DNA of 5,578 bases from Methylococcaceae bacterium (GTDB taxonomy: Bacteria > Pseudomonadota > Gammaproteobacteria > Methylococcales > Methylomonadaceae), in contig JABFST010000019.1 in NCBI GenBank assembly GCA_013140465.1, positions 1-5,578 on the forward strand, read 5' to 3'. Both the position numbers and the translations under genes were made by a program. The stretch's first letter is position 1; each line of letters opens with the position of its first letter. Shown here in pieces: positions 1 to 5,578 of this stretch. The notes under the pieces are model-generated. The model saw only the letters and a list, made by a program, of their open reading frames with translations. It did not search any database and was not told where the DNA came from.

Positions 1-816
1 CCATTGCTTAATTTCTGCCATAGGGCGAAAGCTTAACAGCTCAAAATACCGCCACATCAGCTCGTCGGAAATGGACATCAGCTTGCCAAACATGTCATCC
101 GGCGCATCGGCGATGCCTATATAGTTATTGAGCGACTTCGACATTTTTTGCACGCCATCCAGGCCTTCTAAGATAGGCATGGTGATAACGACTTGTGGTT
201 TTTGCCCAAACGCTTCCTGCAACTGCCGCCCTACCAATAAATTAAATTTTTGGTCAGTGCCGCCCAGCTCAACATCGGACTGCATTGCCACCGAATCATA
301 ACCTTGTATTAATGGGTACAAAAACTCATGTATGGCGATGGCTTGCCCGCCTTTAAAGCGTTTGCTAAAGTCGTCACGCTCCAACATTCTGGCTACGGTA
401 TGCTTAGCCGCAAGCTGGATCAAATCTGCTGGCGACATGGCATTCATCCAAGTGGAATTAAACATCACTTGGGTTTTGGCAGGATCAAGAATTTTAAAAA
501 TTTGTTCTTGATAGGTTTTGGCGTTTTCCAATACCGCTTCACGCGTCAACGGCTTACGCGTGACATTTTTGCCTGTAGGGTCGCCGATCATGCCAGTAAA
601 ATCACCAATCAAAAACAGCACTTCATGACCCAAATCCTGAAACTGCTTCAATTTATTGATAAGCACCGTATGCCCCAAATGCAAATCTGGAGCCGTGGGG
701 TCAAACCCTGCTTTTATGCGCAAAGGCCGCCCTTCTTTTAACTTGTCAATTAACTCTTGCTTAAGCAAGACTTCATCCGCCCCTCGGAGCAGAATATCTA
801 ATACATCCTCTTGCAA
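1..816 (-). CDS. tyrS: Tyrosyl-tRNA synthetase, N-terminal 272 residues (3' end outside the window)
   Basis: This cytoplasmic class I aminoacyl-tRNA synthetase activates tyrosine with ATP and charges tRNA-Tyr. The visible part covers the Rossmann catalytic domain. It has [13 protein letters not shown] around residues 37-49, with the HIGH-type signature HLGH at 46-49. The tyrosine-binding stretch [10 protein letters not shown] lies at about 180-189, and the second signature KMSKS at 224-228. The protein resembles the Pseudomonas TyrZ type, whose usual length is about 400 residues, so roughly 130 C-terminal residues are missing: the tRNA-binding part and the S4-like domain. The start is inferred to be TTG at 814-816. 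No ATG lies in frame between the in-frame upstream stop TAA and this codon, GGGAGA (823-828) sits 6 bases before it, and the N-terminus then matches family length. The gene diverges from the M23 peptidase gene. The family call is very secure; the start codon is moderately secure. Confidence 0.96.
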   Translation of the reverse strand, partial: MQEDVLDILLRGADEVLLKQELIDKLKEGRPLRIKAGFDPTAPDLHLGHTVLINKLKQFQDLGHEVLFLIGDFTGMIGDPTGKNVTRKPLTREAVLENAKTYQEQIFKILDPAKTQVMFNSTWMNAMSPADLIQLAAKHTVARMLERDDFSKRFKGGQAIAIHEFLYPLIQGYDSVAMQSDVELGGTDQKFNLLVGRQLQEAFGQKPQVVITMPILEGLDGVQKMSKSLNNYIGIADAPDDMFGKLMSISDELMWRYFELLSFRPMAEIKQW

Positions 817-822
817 CGTATG

Positions 823-828
823 TCTCCC
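823..828 (-). promoter_or_regulatory. Ribosome binding site that decides the tyrS TTG start
   Basis: GGGAGA on the minus strand lies 6 bases upstream of TTG at 814-816. The open frame runs upstream only to a TAA eight codons before ATT and other non-ATG codons, so this Shine-Dalgarno-like site is the main argument for a TTG start. Confidence 0.6.
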
Positions 829-852
829 ATTCGTAATCGATTGTCTTTAAAC

Positions 853-881
853 ATTATAGGGGCTAGCCCCACCTAGCTGAA
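853..881 (-). promoter_or_regulatory. Candidate sigma-70 promoter of tyrS with a palindrome in the spacer
   Basis: The minus strand carries a perfect TATAAT (-10) at 853-858. A poor -35 candidate, TTCAGC, sits at 876-881 with 17-bp spacing. It matches the TTGACA consensus at three of six positions, and there is no TGn extended -10. Transcription would begin near 846, giving a leader of about 30 bases before the TTG start, which fits the SD position. The spacer contains the perfect palindrome GGGGCTAGCCCC (859-870) flush against the -10 box. That would suit a repressor or activator site, but the regulator is unknown. Confidence 0.55.
859..870. repeat. Perfect 12-bp palindrome GGGGCTAGCCCC
   Basis: The sequence equals its own reverse complement. 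It occupies the spacer between the -10 and presumed -35 of the tyrS promoter. A related inverted pair lies next to it: CCACCTAGC at 869-877 and its reverse complement GCTAGGTGG at 1044-1052, near the peptidase side of the intergenic region. A protein-binding site is the simplest reading. An untranscribed hairpin has no obvious role, because the palindrome is upstream of the predicted tyrS transcription start. Confidence 0.6.
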
Positions 882-920
882 TAAATATTTTAGGGTGCGC
901 GTAAATTGGCAAATCCCGAC

Positions 921-942
921 AAAAACGCTTAAAATGCTAAGC
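921..942 (-). terminator. Weak terminator-like hairpin on the minus strand
   Basis: On the minus strand GCTTA (942-938) can pair with TAAGC (931-927) across a 6-base loop. One G and then five T (925-921) follow. The stem has only five pairs and two G-C, so it would be a weak intrinsic terminator. It lies upstream of the tyrS promoter. It overlaps the stop codon (937-939) of the doubtful short minus-strand frame, which is the only thing it could terminate here. Confidence 0.2.
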
Positions 943-1053
943 AGCCATCATTAAATTTGGCACAGGGCTTACCTGCAACCCAAAAATCAACACGTTATAG
1001 CCGTTTGCCCCCTCCTCCACACCCAAGCCTCTTCCTTGAAAGGGCTAGGTGGC

Positions 1054-1094
1054 AAAACCTTTTGATAGTTAGCCCATGTGGCATCTAAGGTTTT
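1054..1094 (+). repeat. Inverted repeat just upstream of the peptidase start
   Basis: AAAACCTT (1054-1061) and AAGGTTTT (1087-1094) are exact reverse complements separated by 25 bases. Inside the loop GCC (1072-1074) can pair with GGC (1080-1082) around CATGT. The same stretch contains two short direct repeats: GTGGCA at 1049-1054 and 1078-1083, and TTTTGAT at 1060-1066 and 1091-1097. If transcription starts upstream, this could be a leader hairpin 33 bases before the GTG start; otherwise it may be an operator pair. Confidence 0.35.
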
Positions 1095-1127
1095 GATTCC
1101 TTTTCAACCACACAAAGTTTAAGTCTC

Positions 1128-2351
1128 GTGAAAAGAAAAATTTATACCTCCCTTTTCTGGATAGGTTTAGCGATTGCCAGCACGACCACTTACGCCAAAC
1201 CACACCCCAGCAAACACCACAGTGCGCCAACCGCCAAGCACCACAAAGGCGTAGTACGCCCTACCGGCAACCGTAGCCACCACCCTGCGCGGCATGTTGC
1301 AAGCATCAAAACCACGCACAAAAAATCTAAATTACGTCCTATTTTAAGTATGCGGCAACACGACCGCCGCACACCGCTCTATACCGCCAGCGCACCTGTA
1401 ACCCAAAAAATCCACATAGGGGCTATTTTGTCACGCAACACGCTGACCGAGCGCGTACACACCTACATTTTGCCGCATAACCCGCCACGCACGACCGAAA
1501 GCGATAGCCCAGCCAATAACCTAAACGCCACCACCAGCGTCCACGGCACGGTTCAGACCTCTTTAGCGGCGGCGGGCGAAAAAGCGGGGCTGACTGATGA
1601 ATTGATTTTTCAGCTGACCACTATTTTTGCCTGGGACATTGATTTTGCCACCGACTTACATGCGGGCGACCAATTCACCGTGGTTTATGAAGATAACCCA
1701 GAAGACGGCGATAGCCAGATTGTTGCGGCTGAATTTGTCAACCAAGGGCGCATACTCACCGCGATCCGTTACCAAGACAGTACAGGCCAAATCAATTATT
1801 TCAGCCCCGAAGGCAAGCCCATGCGCAAAGCCTTTTTAAGCACGCCTGTCGATTTTGTCCGCATCAGTTCTGGCTTTGACACCCACCGCAAACACCCCAT
1901 CCTAAACCGGATCAGGGCACACAGAGGCATTGATTATGCGGCACGGACAGGCACGCCAGTCAAATCGGCAGGTGATGGTGTCGTGGCATTCCAAGGCCGC
2001 AAAGGCGGCTACGGGCAAGTTCTGATTATCCAACATGGCGACCGCTATGAAACGCTGTACGCGCATCTTGCCGATTTTAAGAGCGGCCTTCAGGAAGGCG
2101 ACCATGTCACCCAAGGCGAGATCATAGGTTACGTCGGCCAAACCGGTTTAGCGACAGGCCCGCACCTACATTATGAATTTCGTGTGGATGGCGTGCACCG
2201 CAACCCTGCTAGCGTTAATTCCGAGCAATCGTCACCGCTGCACGCCGAAGAATTGGCCCAATTTAAGGCGCAATCCGAGCCATTTTTGGCGCAGCTCAAC
2301 CAAACTAAGGCCAAGTCTTTGTTTGCCAAAAACCAGTACAGTTACAACTGA
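1128..2351 (+). CDS. Secreted M23-family zinc metallo-endopeptidase (peptidoglycan hydrolase, MepM/Csd3-like)
   Basis: This 407-residue envelope protein most likely cuts peptide cross-links in peptidoglycan. Residues 1-23 look like a Sec signal peptide (MKRK, hydrophobic core, cleavage after TYA). Residues 24-80 form a basic His/Lys/Pro-rich linker. A Csd3/MepM-type N-terminal domain spans about 135-245. The M23 (lysostaphin-type) domain follows at about 247-360. All catalytic elements are present: H265-x3-D269, H313 in YAH, and H346-L-H348. The family pattern makes H265, D269 and H348 the zinc ligands. No LysM-like domain is evident, and the protein is somewhat shorter than E. coli MepM (about 440). 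GTG at 1128-1130 is chosen because it gives a complete signal peptide, although no clear SD precedes it. The gene diverges from tyrS and converges on the S1 gene. The family is secure; the exact bond cleaved is inferred. Confidence 0.93.
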   Translation: MKRKIYTSLFWIGLAIASTTTYAKPHPSKHHSAPTAKHHKGVVRPTGNRSHHPARHVASIKTTHKKSKLRPILSMRQHDRRTPLYTASAPVTQKIHIGAILSRNTLTERVHTYILPHNPPRTTESDSPANNLNATTSVHGTVQTSLAAAGEKAGLTDELIFQLTTIFAWDIDFATDLHAGDQFTVVYEDNPEDGDSQIVAAEFVNQGRILTAIRYQDSTGQINYFSPEGKPMRKAFLSTPVDFVRISSGFDTHRKHPILNRIRAHRGIDYAARTGTPVKSAGDGVVAFQGRKGGYGQVLIIQHGDRYETLYAHLADFKSGLQEGDHVTQGEIIGYVGQTGLATGPHLHYEFRVDGVHRNPASVNSEQSSPLHAEELAQFKAQSEPFLAQLNQTKAKSLFAKNQYSYN

Positions 2352-2358
2352 ACAGCTA

Positions 2359-3186
2359 TCAAAGCAAGCGAATCGCGTGTTTATCCAAGCTGATAAGCTT
2401 TTGTTTATACAATGAGCCTATAGCCTGTTTAAACACCTTTTTGCTTACGCCAAACATCGCATAAATAGCCTCCGGCGGGCTTTTGTCGCTCAGCTGCAAC
2501 ACGCCTTCATGATCTTTTAGCTTATTTAAAATAGTGTCGGTCAGCGATACAACCTTACCGTAACCCGGCTGGTGCAAACTCAGGTCAATTTTTTGGTCTT
2601 CGCGTATGTGTTTGATATAGCCATCGAGCTTCTGGCCTTTTCTGACCGGCTGAAACAATTCATTATGGTACAACTGCCCCCAATGGCTATGGTTGATTAT
2701 CGCCTTAACACCCAAGTCAGTTTCATCAGCAATAATTAAAGAGACTTTTTGCCCCACACTAAAATCCTCCGCCTCATCCGTCAGAAAGCGATCTATCTTG
2801 GTGGTGGCGGCAATACGGTTTTTGTCATCCAAAAACAGCTTAACCAAATACGACCTGCCCACTTCCAGCTCATGATGCTGTTCGCTAAACGGCACCAACA
2901 AATTTTTTGTTAAGCCCCAATCTAAAAAAGCGCCGACATAATTCAGCGACACCACCTTAAGCCAAGCAATATCACCTACTTGCGCAAACGGCACGGTCGT
3001 AGTCGCCGCCAAATGCCCGTCGGCATCGACATAAACAAACACCTCCAACACATCGTCCAACTGGCAACTGGGCGATAATTTCTTATCTGCCAACAGCACT
3101 TTCCCTGACACGTTGCTGCCCAAATAGACATCAGGCCCTTGTTTTTTGACGACCGTCAAGGTGTTCATTGTTCCGATATGGATCAT
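2359..3186 (-). CDS. CvfB/YitL-like S1 RNA-binding protein with C-terminal winged helix
   Basis: This 275-residue cytoplasmic protein matches the CvfB/YitL family layout. OB/S1-like modules lie at about 3-64 and 66-130, and a third S1 module at about 142-205, ending in DQKIDLSLHQPGYGKV. A winged-helix-like domain occupies 212-275, with SPPEAIYAMFGVSKKVFKQAIGSL as its core (237-259). The N-terminal pattern IHIG..NTLTVVK and the repeated end motif (HLAATT at 58-63, RIAATT at 124-129) are family-typical. Members bind RNA, and in Gram-positive bacteria CvfB affects virulence gene expression; the role here is not known. ATG at 3184-3186 is preferred over the internal ATG at 3166-3168 because family members start a few residues before NTL and because GAGAG lies 5 bases upstream. 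That SD overlaps the rapA stop, so translation is probably coupled to rapA. No signal peptide or membrane segment is visible. Confidence 0.9.
   Translation of the reverse strand: MIHIGTMNTLTVVKKQGPDVYLGSNVSGKVLLADKKLSPSCQLDDVLEVFVYVDADGHLAATTTVPFAQVGDIAWLKVVSLNYVGAFLDWGLTKNLLVPFSEQHHELEVGRSYLVKLFLDDKNRIAATTKIDRFLTDEAEDFSVGQKVSLIIADETDLGVKAIINHSHWGQLYHNELFQPVRKGQKLDGYIKHIREDQKIDLSLHQPGYGKVVSLTDTILNKLKDHEGVLQLSDKSPPEAIYAMFGVSKKVFKQAIGSLYKQKLISLDKHAIRLL
2387..2405 (+). terminator. Weak candidate intrinsic terminator of the peptidase gene
   Basis: AAGCT (2387-2391) and AGCTT (2396-2400) pair around a GATA loop and run directly into TTGTTT on the plus strand, 36 bases after the peptidase stop. 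The stem is short, so termination would be weak. The site lies inside the 3' end of the convergent S1 gene because the two stop codons are only 7 bases apart. Confidence 0.3.
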
Positions 3187-3191
3187 AGTAG

Positions 3192-3197
3192 CTCTCA
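3192..3197 (-). promoter_or_regulatory. RBS overlapping the rapA stop codon
   Basis: Minus-strand TGAGAG contains the rapA stop TGA (3195-3197) and a GAGAG Shine-Dalgarno-like motif, 5 bases before the ATG of the S1 gene. The 8-base gap leaves no room for a separate promoter, which supports cotranscription and translational coupling. Confidence 0.6.
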
Positions 3198-5578
3198 GCT
3201 GGTGATAAGAAAACGCACGGCATCCAAGCGGATATGGGCGGCTTGGATATTTTCATGCGCCAGCATGGTCATGTCTTTTAGCAACTCAATCTCTTCGCCC
3301 CTAATGGTTGGATTGACTTTCTTCAAGCGGACTAGACGCTTTATTTCCGCCGACAAGGATTCCAACATCGTAGTCGTCGCACCATCAATCAATTGCTGCA
3401 TATCGGCTTTGGCTTTTTGCTCGGCGACAACCAACAGCTGGCTAATCGGACGGCGCTGGTTGTTTAAGAAATTGACGATTTGTTGCTTGTCAAATGCCTT
3501 GCCCGTTTCCACCAAACTACGGTGGGGCAACGCTTCGGTCAGATCTTTTTGGTGTTGGTTGATTAACACGCGTATCGGTGTAGGCGGCAAAAAACGCCCA
3601 ATTTGCAACTCGGCGGGCGAACTGCATTCGACCACAAACAGGCATTCCAGCAAAAATTGCCCGGCCTTTAGCTCAGGATGCCGAATAACGCTCACCGTAG
3701 CGTTACCCGTGTCACTCGACAACACCAAATCCATCGCCGCCGTCACCAACGGGTGTTCCCACGTCAAAAACTGCAATTCTTCACGCGCCAAAGCCAAGTA
3801 ACGGTTTACCGTCACGGTCATGCCATCTTCAGCCAAACTGGGGAAATGCGAAACCCGCAAATGGTCACTTGGACGGACGATATGGCAATCTTCTGAATGG
3901 AATTCCGTATCCACACCATAGCATTCAAACACCTCTTCCATATAAGGCCACAACGCGCCTTCATGCTCATACGCGTCAACTTGGGCGATCAACTGCTCAG
4001 CCACTTCTTTACGGCAAGAGTTTAATTCCAACAGCTGGTCGCGCCCGTTGTGCAACTGCGCTTCAATCGTTGCGCTGAGTGCTTGGGTTTTAGCGATAAA
4101 CGCATCAATATCGGCAACATCATTATTATGCAGCACATCTTCCAACTCCTCATGCAGTTGGTCGGCGACCGCCTGGGCCGCCGAATTGTTGGCGCGGAAC
4201 GCATTCAGCCCTTCGTCATACCAACGATACAAGCTTTGCTGCTGGGTATTTTCCAAATAAGGGATATGGATTTGGATGACATGCTTTTGGCCTATGCGGT
4301 CCAAACGCCCAATACGTTGCTGCAACAAATCGGGGTTAGTGGGCAAATCCCATAAAATAAGATGATGGACAAACTGAAAATTCCGGCCTTCACTGCCAAT
4401 TTCCGAACAGATCAACAAGCGCGCCGCACTTTCTTGGTCGGCAAAATAAGCCGCAGCACGGTCGCGCTCAATCAGCGTCATGCCTTCATGGAACACAGCC
4501 GACGCAATCCCGGCACGGTTTTTTAAGGTTTGTTCAAGCTCGATGGCAGTTTGCGCATGGCGGCAGATCAGCAACGCCTTATGCCCGCGCAAAGAGCCGC
4601 CGCCCGCCTTGCTTTTACTGGTCGCTGTCAGCTTATCCAGCAACCACACATAACGCGGGTCTTGCTGCAAATCAGTAGAACCCTGCCCAACCAAAGGATA
4701 ACCATAACGCTCGCGCTCAGGAAAACCTTGCACGGTCTGCCGCGAATTCCTAAACAAAATACGCCCAGTGCCGTGATGGTCCAACAACAGCTTAATCAAC
4801 GTCGCCCGTGCGCCAGCAGACTTTTCTGGATTGTCCAGATTCGCCAACACCCCGCCGACATTATCGTCTTTCAGCAAACGCTTCAGATGCTGATGGTCTT
4901 GCTCGGTCAACGCTTGATCCGCCAACAATACTTTGGCGGCATCGGCTACAGGCTCAAACAAACGTTCTTCTTCGACAAATGCCGCAAAACTGTAGAACCG
5001 ATCAGGATCCAACAAGCGCAATCTGGCGAAGTGGCTTTCCTTGCCCAATTGTTCTGGTGTCGCGGTCAATAAAATCAGGCTAGGTGTCAGTAGCCCCAAT
5101 TGCTCAACAAAGCGATATTCAGGGCTGACTGCTTGCTCACTCCATTCCAGATGGTGCGCCTCATCGACAATCACCATATCCCAACCCGCTTGTAACGCCT
5201 GTTTTTGCCGCTGCGGATGCTCCGAAAAAAACCGTTGGCTACATAAAATCAGTTGTTCAGACAAAAACGGGTTATGCCCGTCCTTTTCCGTATCGTCTTC
5301 ATCCAAGCCGTCGTCGTTCAGTTCCTCCAAACACCGCGCCTCATCAAACACACTAAAACGCAAATTAAACCGCCTGAGCATTTCCACCAACCATTGGTGC
5401 AGCAAACTTTCCGGCACAATAATCAATACCCGATGCGTCAGGCCATTAATTAAGCGATGGTGCAAAATCAAGCCCGCCTCAATGGTTTTGCCCAAACCCA
5501 CCTCATCCGCCAACATAATGCGCGGCGCAGAACGGTTAGCCGATTCATGGGCAATATAAAGCTGGTGCGGTATCAGCG
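3195..5578 (-). CDS. rapA: RNA polymerase-associated Swi2/Snf2 ATPase RapA (HepA), N-terminus outside the window
   Basis: RapA binds core RNA polymerase and uses ATP hydrolysis to recycle it from stalled or post-termination complexes. The frame stays open past the first internal ATG (5514-5516) to the window edge, where it reads LIPHQLYIAHE and then APRIMLADEVGLGKT, as in RapA, so that ATG is not the start. About 793 residues are visible; full-length RapA is about 970, so some 170 residues (N-terminal Tudor-like domains) lie outside. Counting from the right edge, Walker A GLGKT is at 27-31, DEAH at 138-141, LTATPEQLG at 170-178, SEIGSEGRNFQF at 391-402 and QRIGRLDRIGQ at 420-430. The C-terminal RapA-specific part is complete (WEHPL, RFLPPTPIRVL, VNPTIR, ending in RLDAVRFLITS). 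Two oddities are an acidic insert (LNDDGLDEDDTEKDG, about 86-100) and a short segment between the two RecA-like lobes. The S1 gene follows after 8 bases. Confidence 0.97.
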   Translation of the reverse strand, partial: LIPHQLYIAHESANRSAPRIMLADEVGLGKTIEAGLILHHRLINGLTHRVLIIVPESLLHQWLVEMLRRFNLRFSVFDEARCLEELNDDGLDEDDTEKDGHNPFLSEQLILCSQRFFSEHPQRQKQALQAGWDMVIVDEAHHLEWSEQAVSPEYRFVEQLGLLTPSLILLTATPEQLGKESHFARLRLLDPDRFYSFAAFVEEERLFEPVADAAKVLLADQALTEQDHQHLKRLLKDDNVGGVLANLDNPEKSAGARATLIKLLLDHHGTGRILFRNSRQTVQGFPERERYGYPLVGQGSTDLQQDPRYVWLLDKLTATSKSKAGGGSLRGHKALLICRHAQTAIELEQTLKNRAGIASAVFHEGMTLIERDRAAAYFADQESAARLLICSEIGSEGRNFQFVHHLILWDLPTNPDLLQQRIGRLDRIGQKHVIQIHIPYLENTQQQSLYRWYDEGLNAFRANNSAAQAVADQLHEELEDVLHNNDVADIDAFIAKTQALSATIEAQLHNGRDQLLELNSCRKEVAEQLIAQVDAYEHEGALWPYMEEVFECYGVDTEFHSEDCHIVRPSDHLRVSHFPSLAEDGMTVTVNRYLALAREELQFLTWEHPLVTAAMDLVLSSDTGNATVSVIRHPELKAGQFLLECLFVVECSSPAELQIGRFLPPTPIRVLINQHQKDLTEALPHRSLVETGKAFDKQQIVNFLNNQRRPISQLLVVAEQKAKADMQQLIDGATTTMLESLSAEIKRLVRLKKVNPTIRGEEIELLKDMTMLAHENIQAAHIRLDAVRFLITS

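Larger units (their letters stand above)
817..1127. other. Divergent intergenic region between tyrS and the M23 peptidase gene
   Basis: This 311-base stretch separates two divergent genes and has no convincing gene. It holds the tyrS SD and promoter near 823-881 and a small minus-strand hairpin followed by five T (921-942). A pyrimidine-rich plus-strand stretch lies at about 1008-1040. An inverted repeat of 8 bases (1054-1061 with 1087-1094) lies just before the peptidase start. One minus-strand frame is open from 1044 to 937. It could begin at TTG 1024-1026 or GTG 1018-1020, after a purine-rich AAGGAAGAGG, and would encode only 27-29 residues. I do not annotate it as a gene. No plus-strand promoter with both good boxes is visible; TTGAAA at 1036-1041 is the best -35-like hexamer, but no well-spaced -10 follows it. 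Confidence 0.7.

Noticed and set aside
328..741. Plus-strand open frame of 137 codons opposite tyrS
   Set aside because: It is antisense to the TyrRS catalytic core, whose signature motifs are read cleanly on the minus strand.
937..1026. Annotating the short minus-strand intergenic frame as a gene
   Set aside because: 27-29 codons, a TTG or GTG start and no recognisable domain; kept as a finding only.
1190..1372. Minus-strand frame opposite the peptidase N-terminus, rich in Leu, Cys and Trp
   Set aside because: Its composition is the mirror of the His/Lys/Pro-rich coding region on the other strand; no independent support.
2339..2350. CAGTT-AC-AACTG palindrome at the peptidase stop
   Set aside because: The loop is too small for a hairpin and no T-run follows directly on either strand, so it is not a credible terminator.
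3166..3168. Internal ATG as start of the S1 protein
   Set aside because: The upstream ATG at 3184-3186 keeps the IHIG residues typical of the family and has a better SD.
3139..3801. Plus-strand open frame of 220 codons opposite the rapA 3' end
   Set aside because: It lies entirely antisense to rapA and the start of the S1 gene, which have clear family motifs. The translation is Ser/Cys-rich with no recognisable domain, as expected for a shadow frame.
5514..5516. ATG as the start of rapA
   Set aside because: It lies inside the Walker A region, and the upstream frame continues with conserved RapA sequence to the window edge.
4530..5559. Plus-strand open frames opposite the rapA ATPase domain
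   Set aside because: They are antisense to conserved RapA motifs, overlap one another in different frames, and show no protein family features.

Overview
The window carries four protein-coding genes on ordinary chromosomal DNA and shows no sign of a mobile element, CRISPR array, RNA gene or prophage. Protein similarity points to a gammaproteobacterium: the RapA-type RNA polymerase recycling ATPase is typical of that class, and the tyrosyl-tRNA synthetase resembles the pseudomonad TyrZ type. By eye the base composition is close to balanced. A methanotroph-like (Methylococcales) source is a guess only.

Layout. Positions 1-816 (minus) hold the N-terminal two thirds of tyrS, cut by the left edge. 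Positions 817-1127 are a gene-free divergent region. It contains a good tyrS -10 box, a perfect 12-bp palindrome in the promoter spacer, clustered CTAG motifs, small hairpins and one doubtful short reading frame. Positions 1128-2351 (plus) encode a secreted M23-family zinc endopeptidase. Seven bases separate its stop from the stop of a convergent gene at 2359-3186 (minus), which encodes a CvfB/YitL-like S1 RNA-binding protein. Directly upstream of that gene, with an 8-base gap, lies rapA (3195-5578, minus), which enters from the right edge without its N-terminus.

How the genes fit together. tyrS and the M23 peptidase form a head-to-head pair, an arrangement I recall from pseudomonads, where anmK follows the peptidase. 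Here anmK is absent from that place. rapA and the S1 gene look like a translationally coupled operon that pairs an RNA polymerase recycling factor with an RNA-binding protein.

I did not find a clearly new system. The points most worth a second look are the structured tyrS/peptidase intergenic region, the rapA-S1 coupling, the shortened inter-lobe segment of RapA, and the His/Lys/Pro-rich N-terminus of the peptidase.
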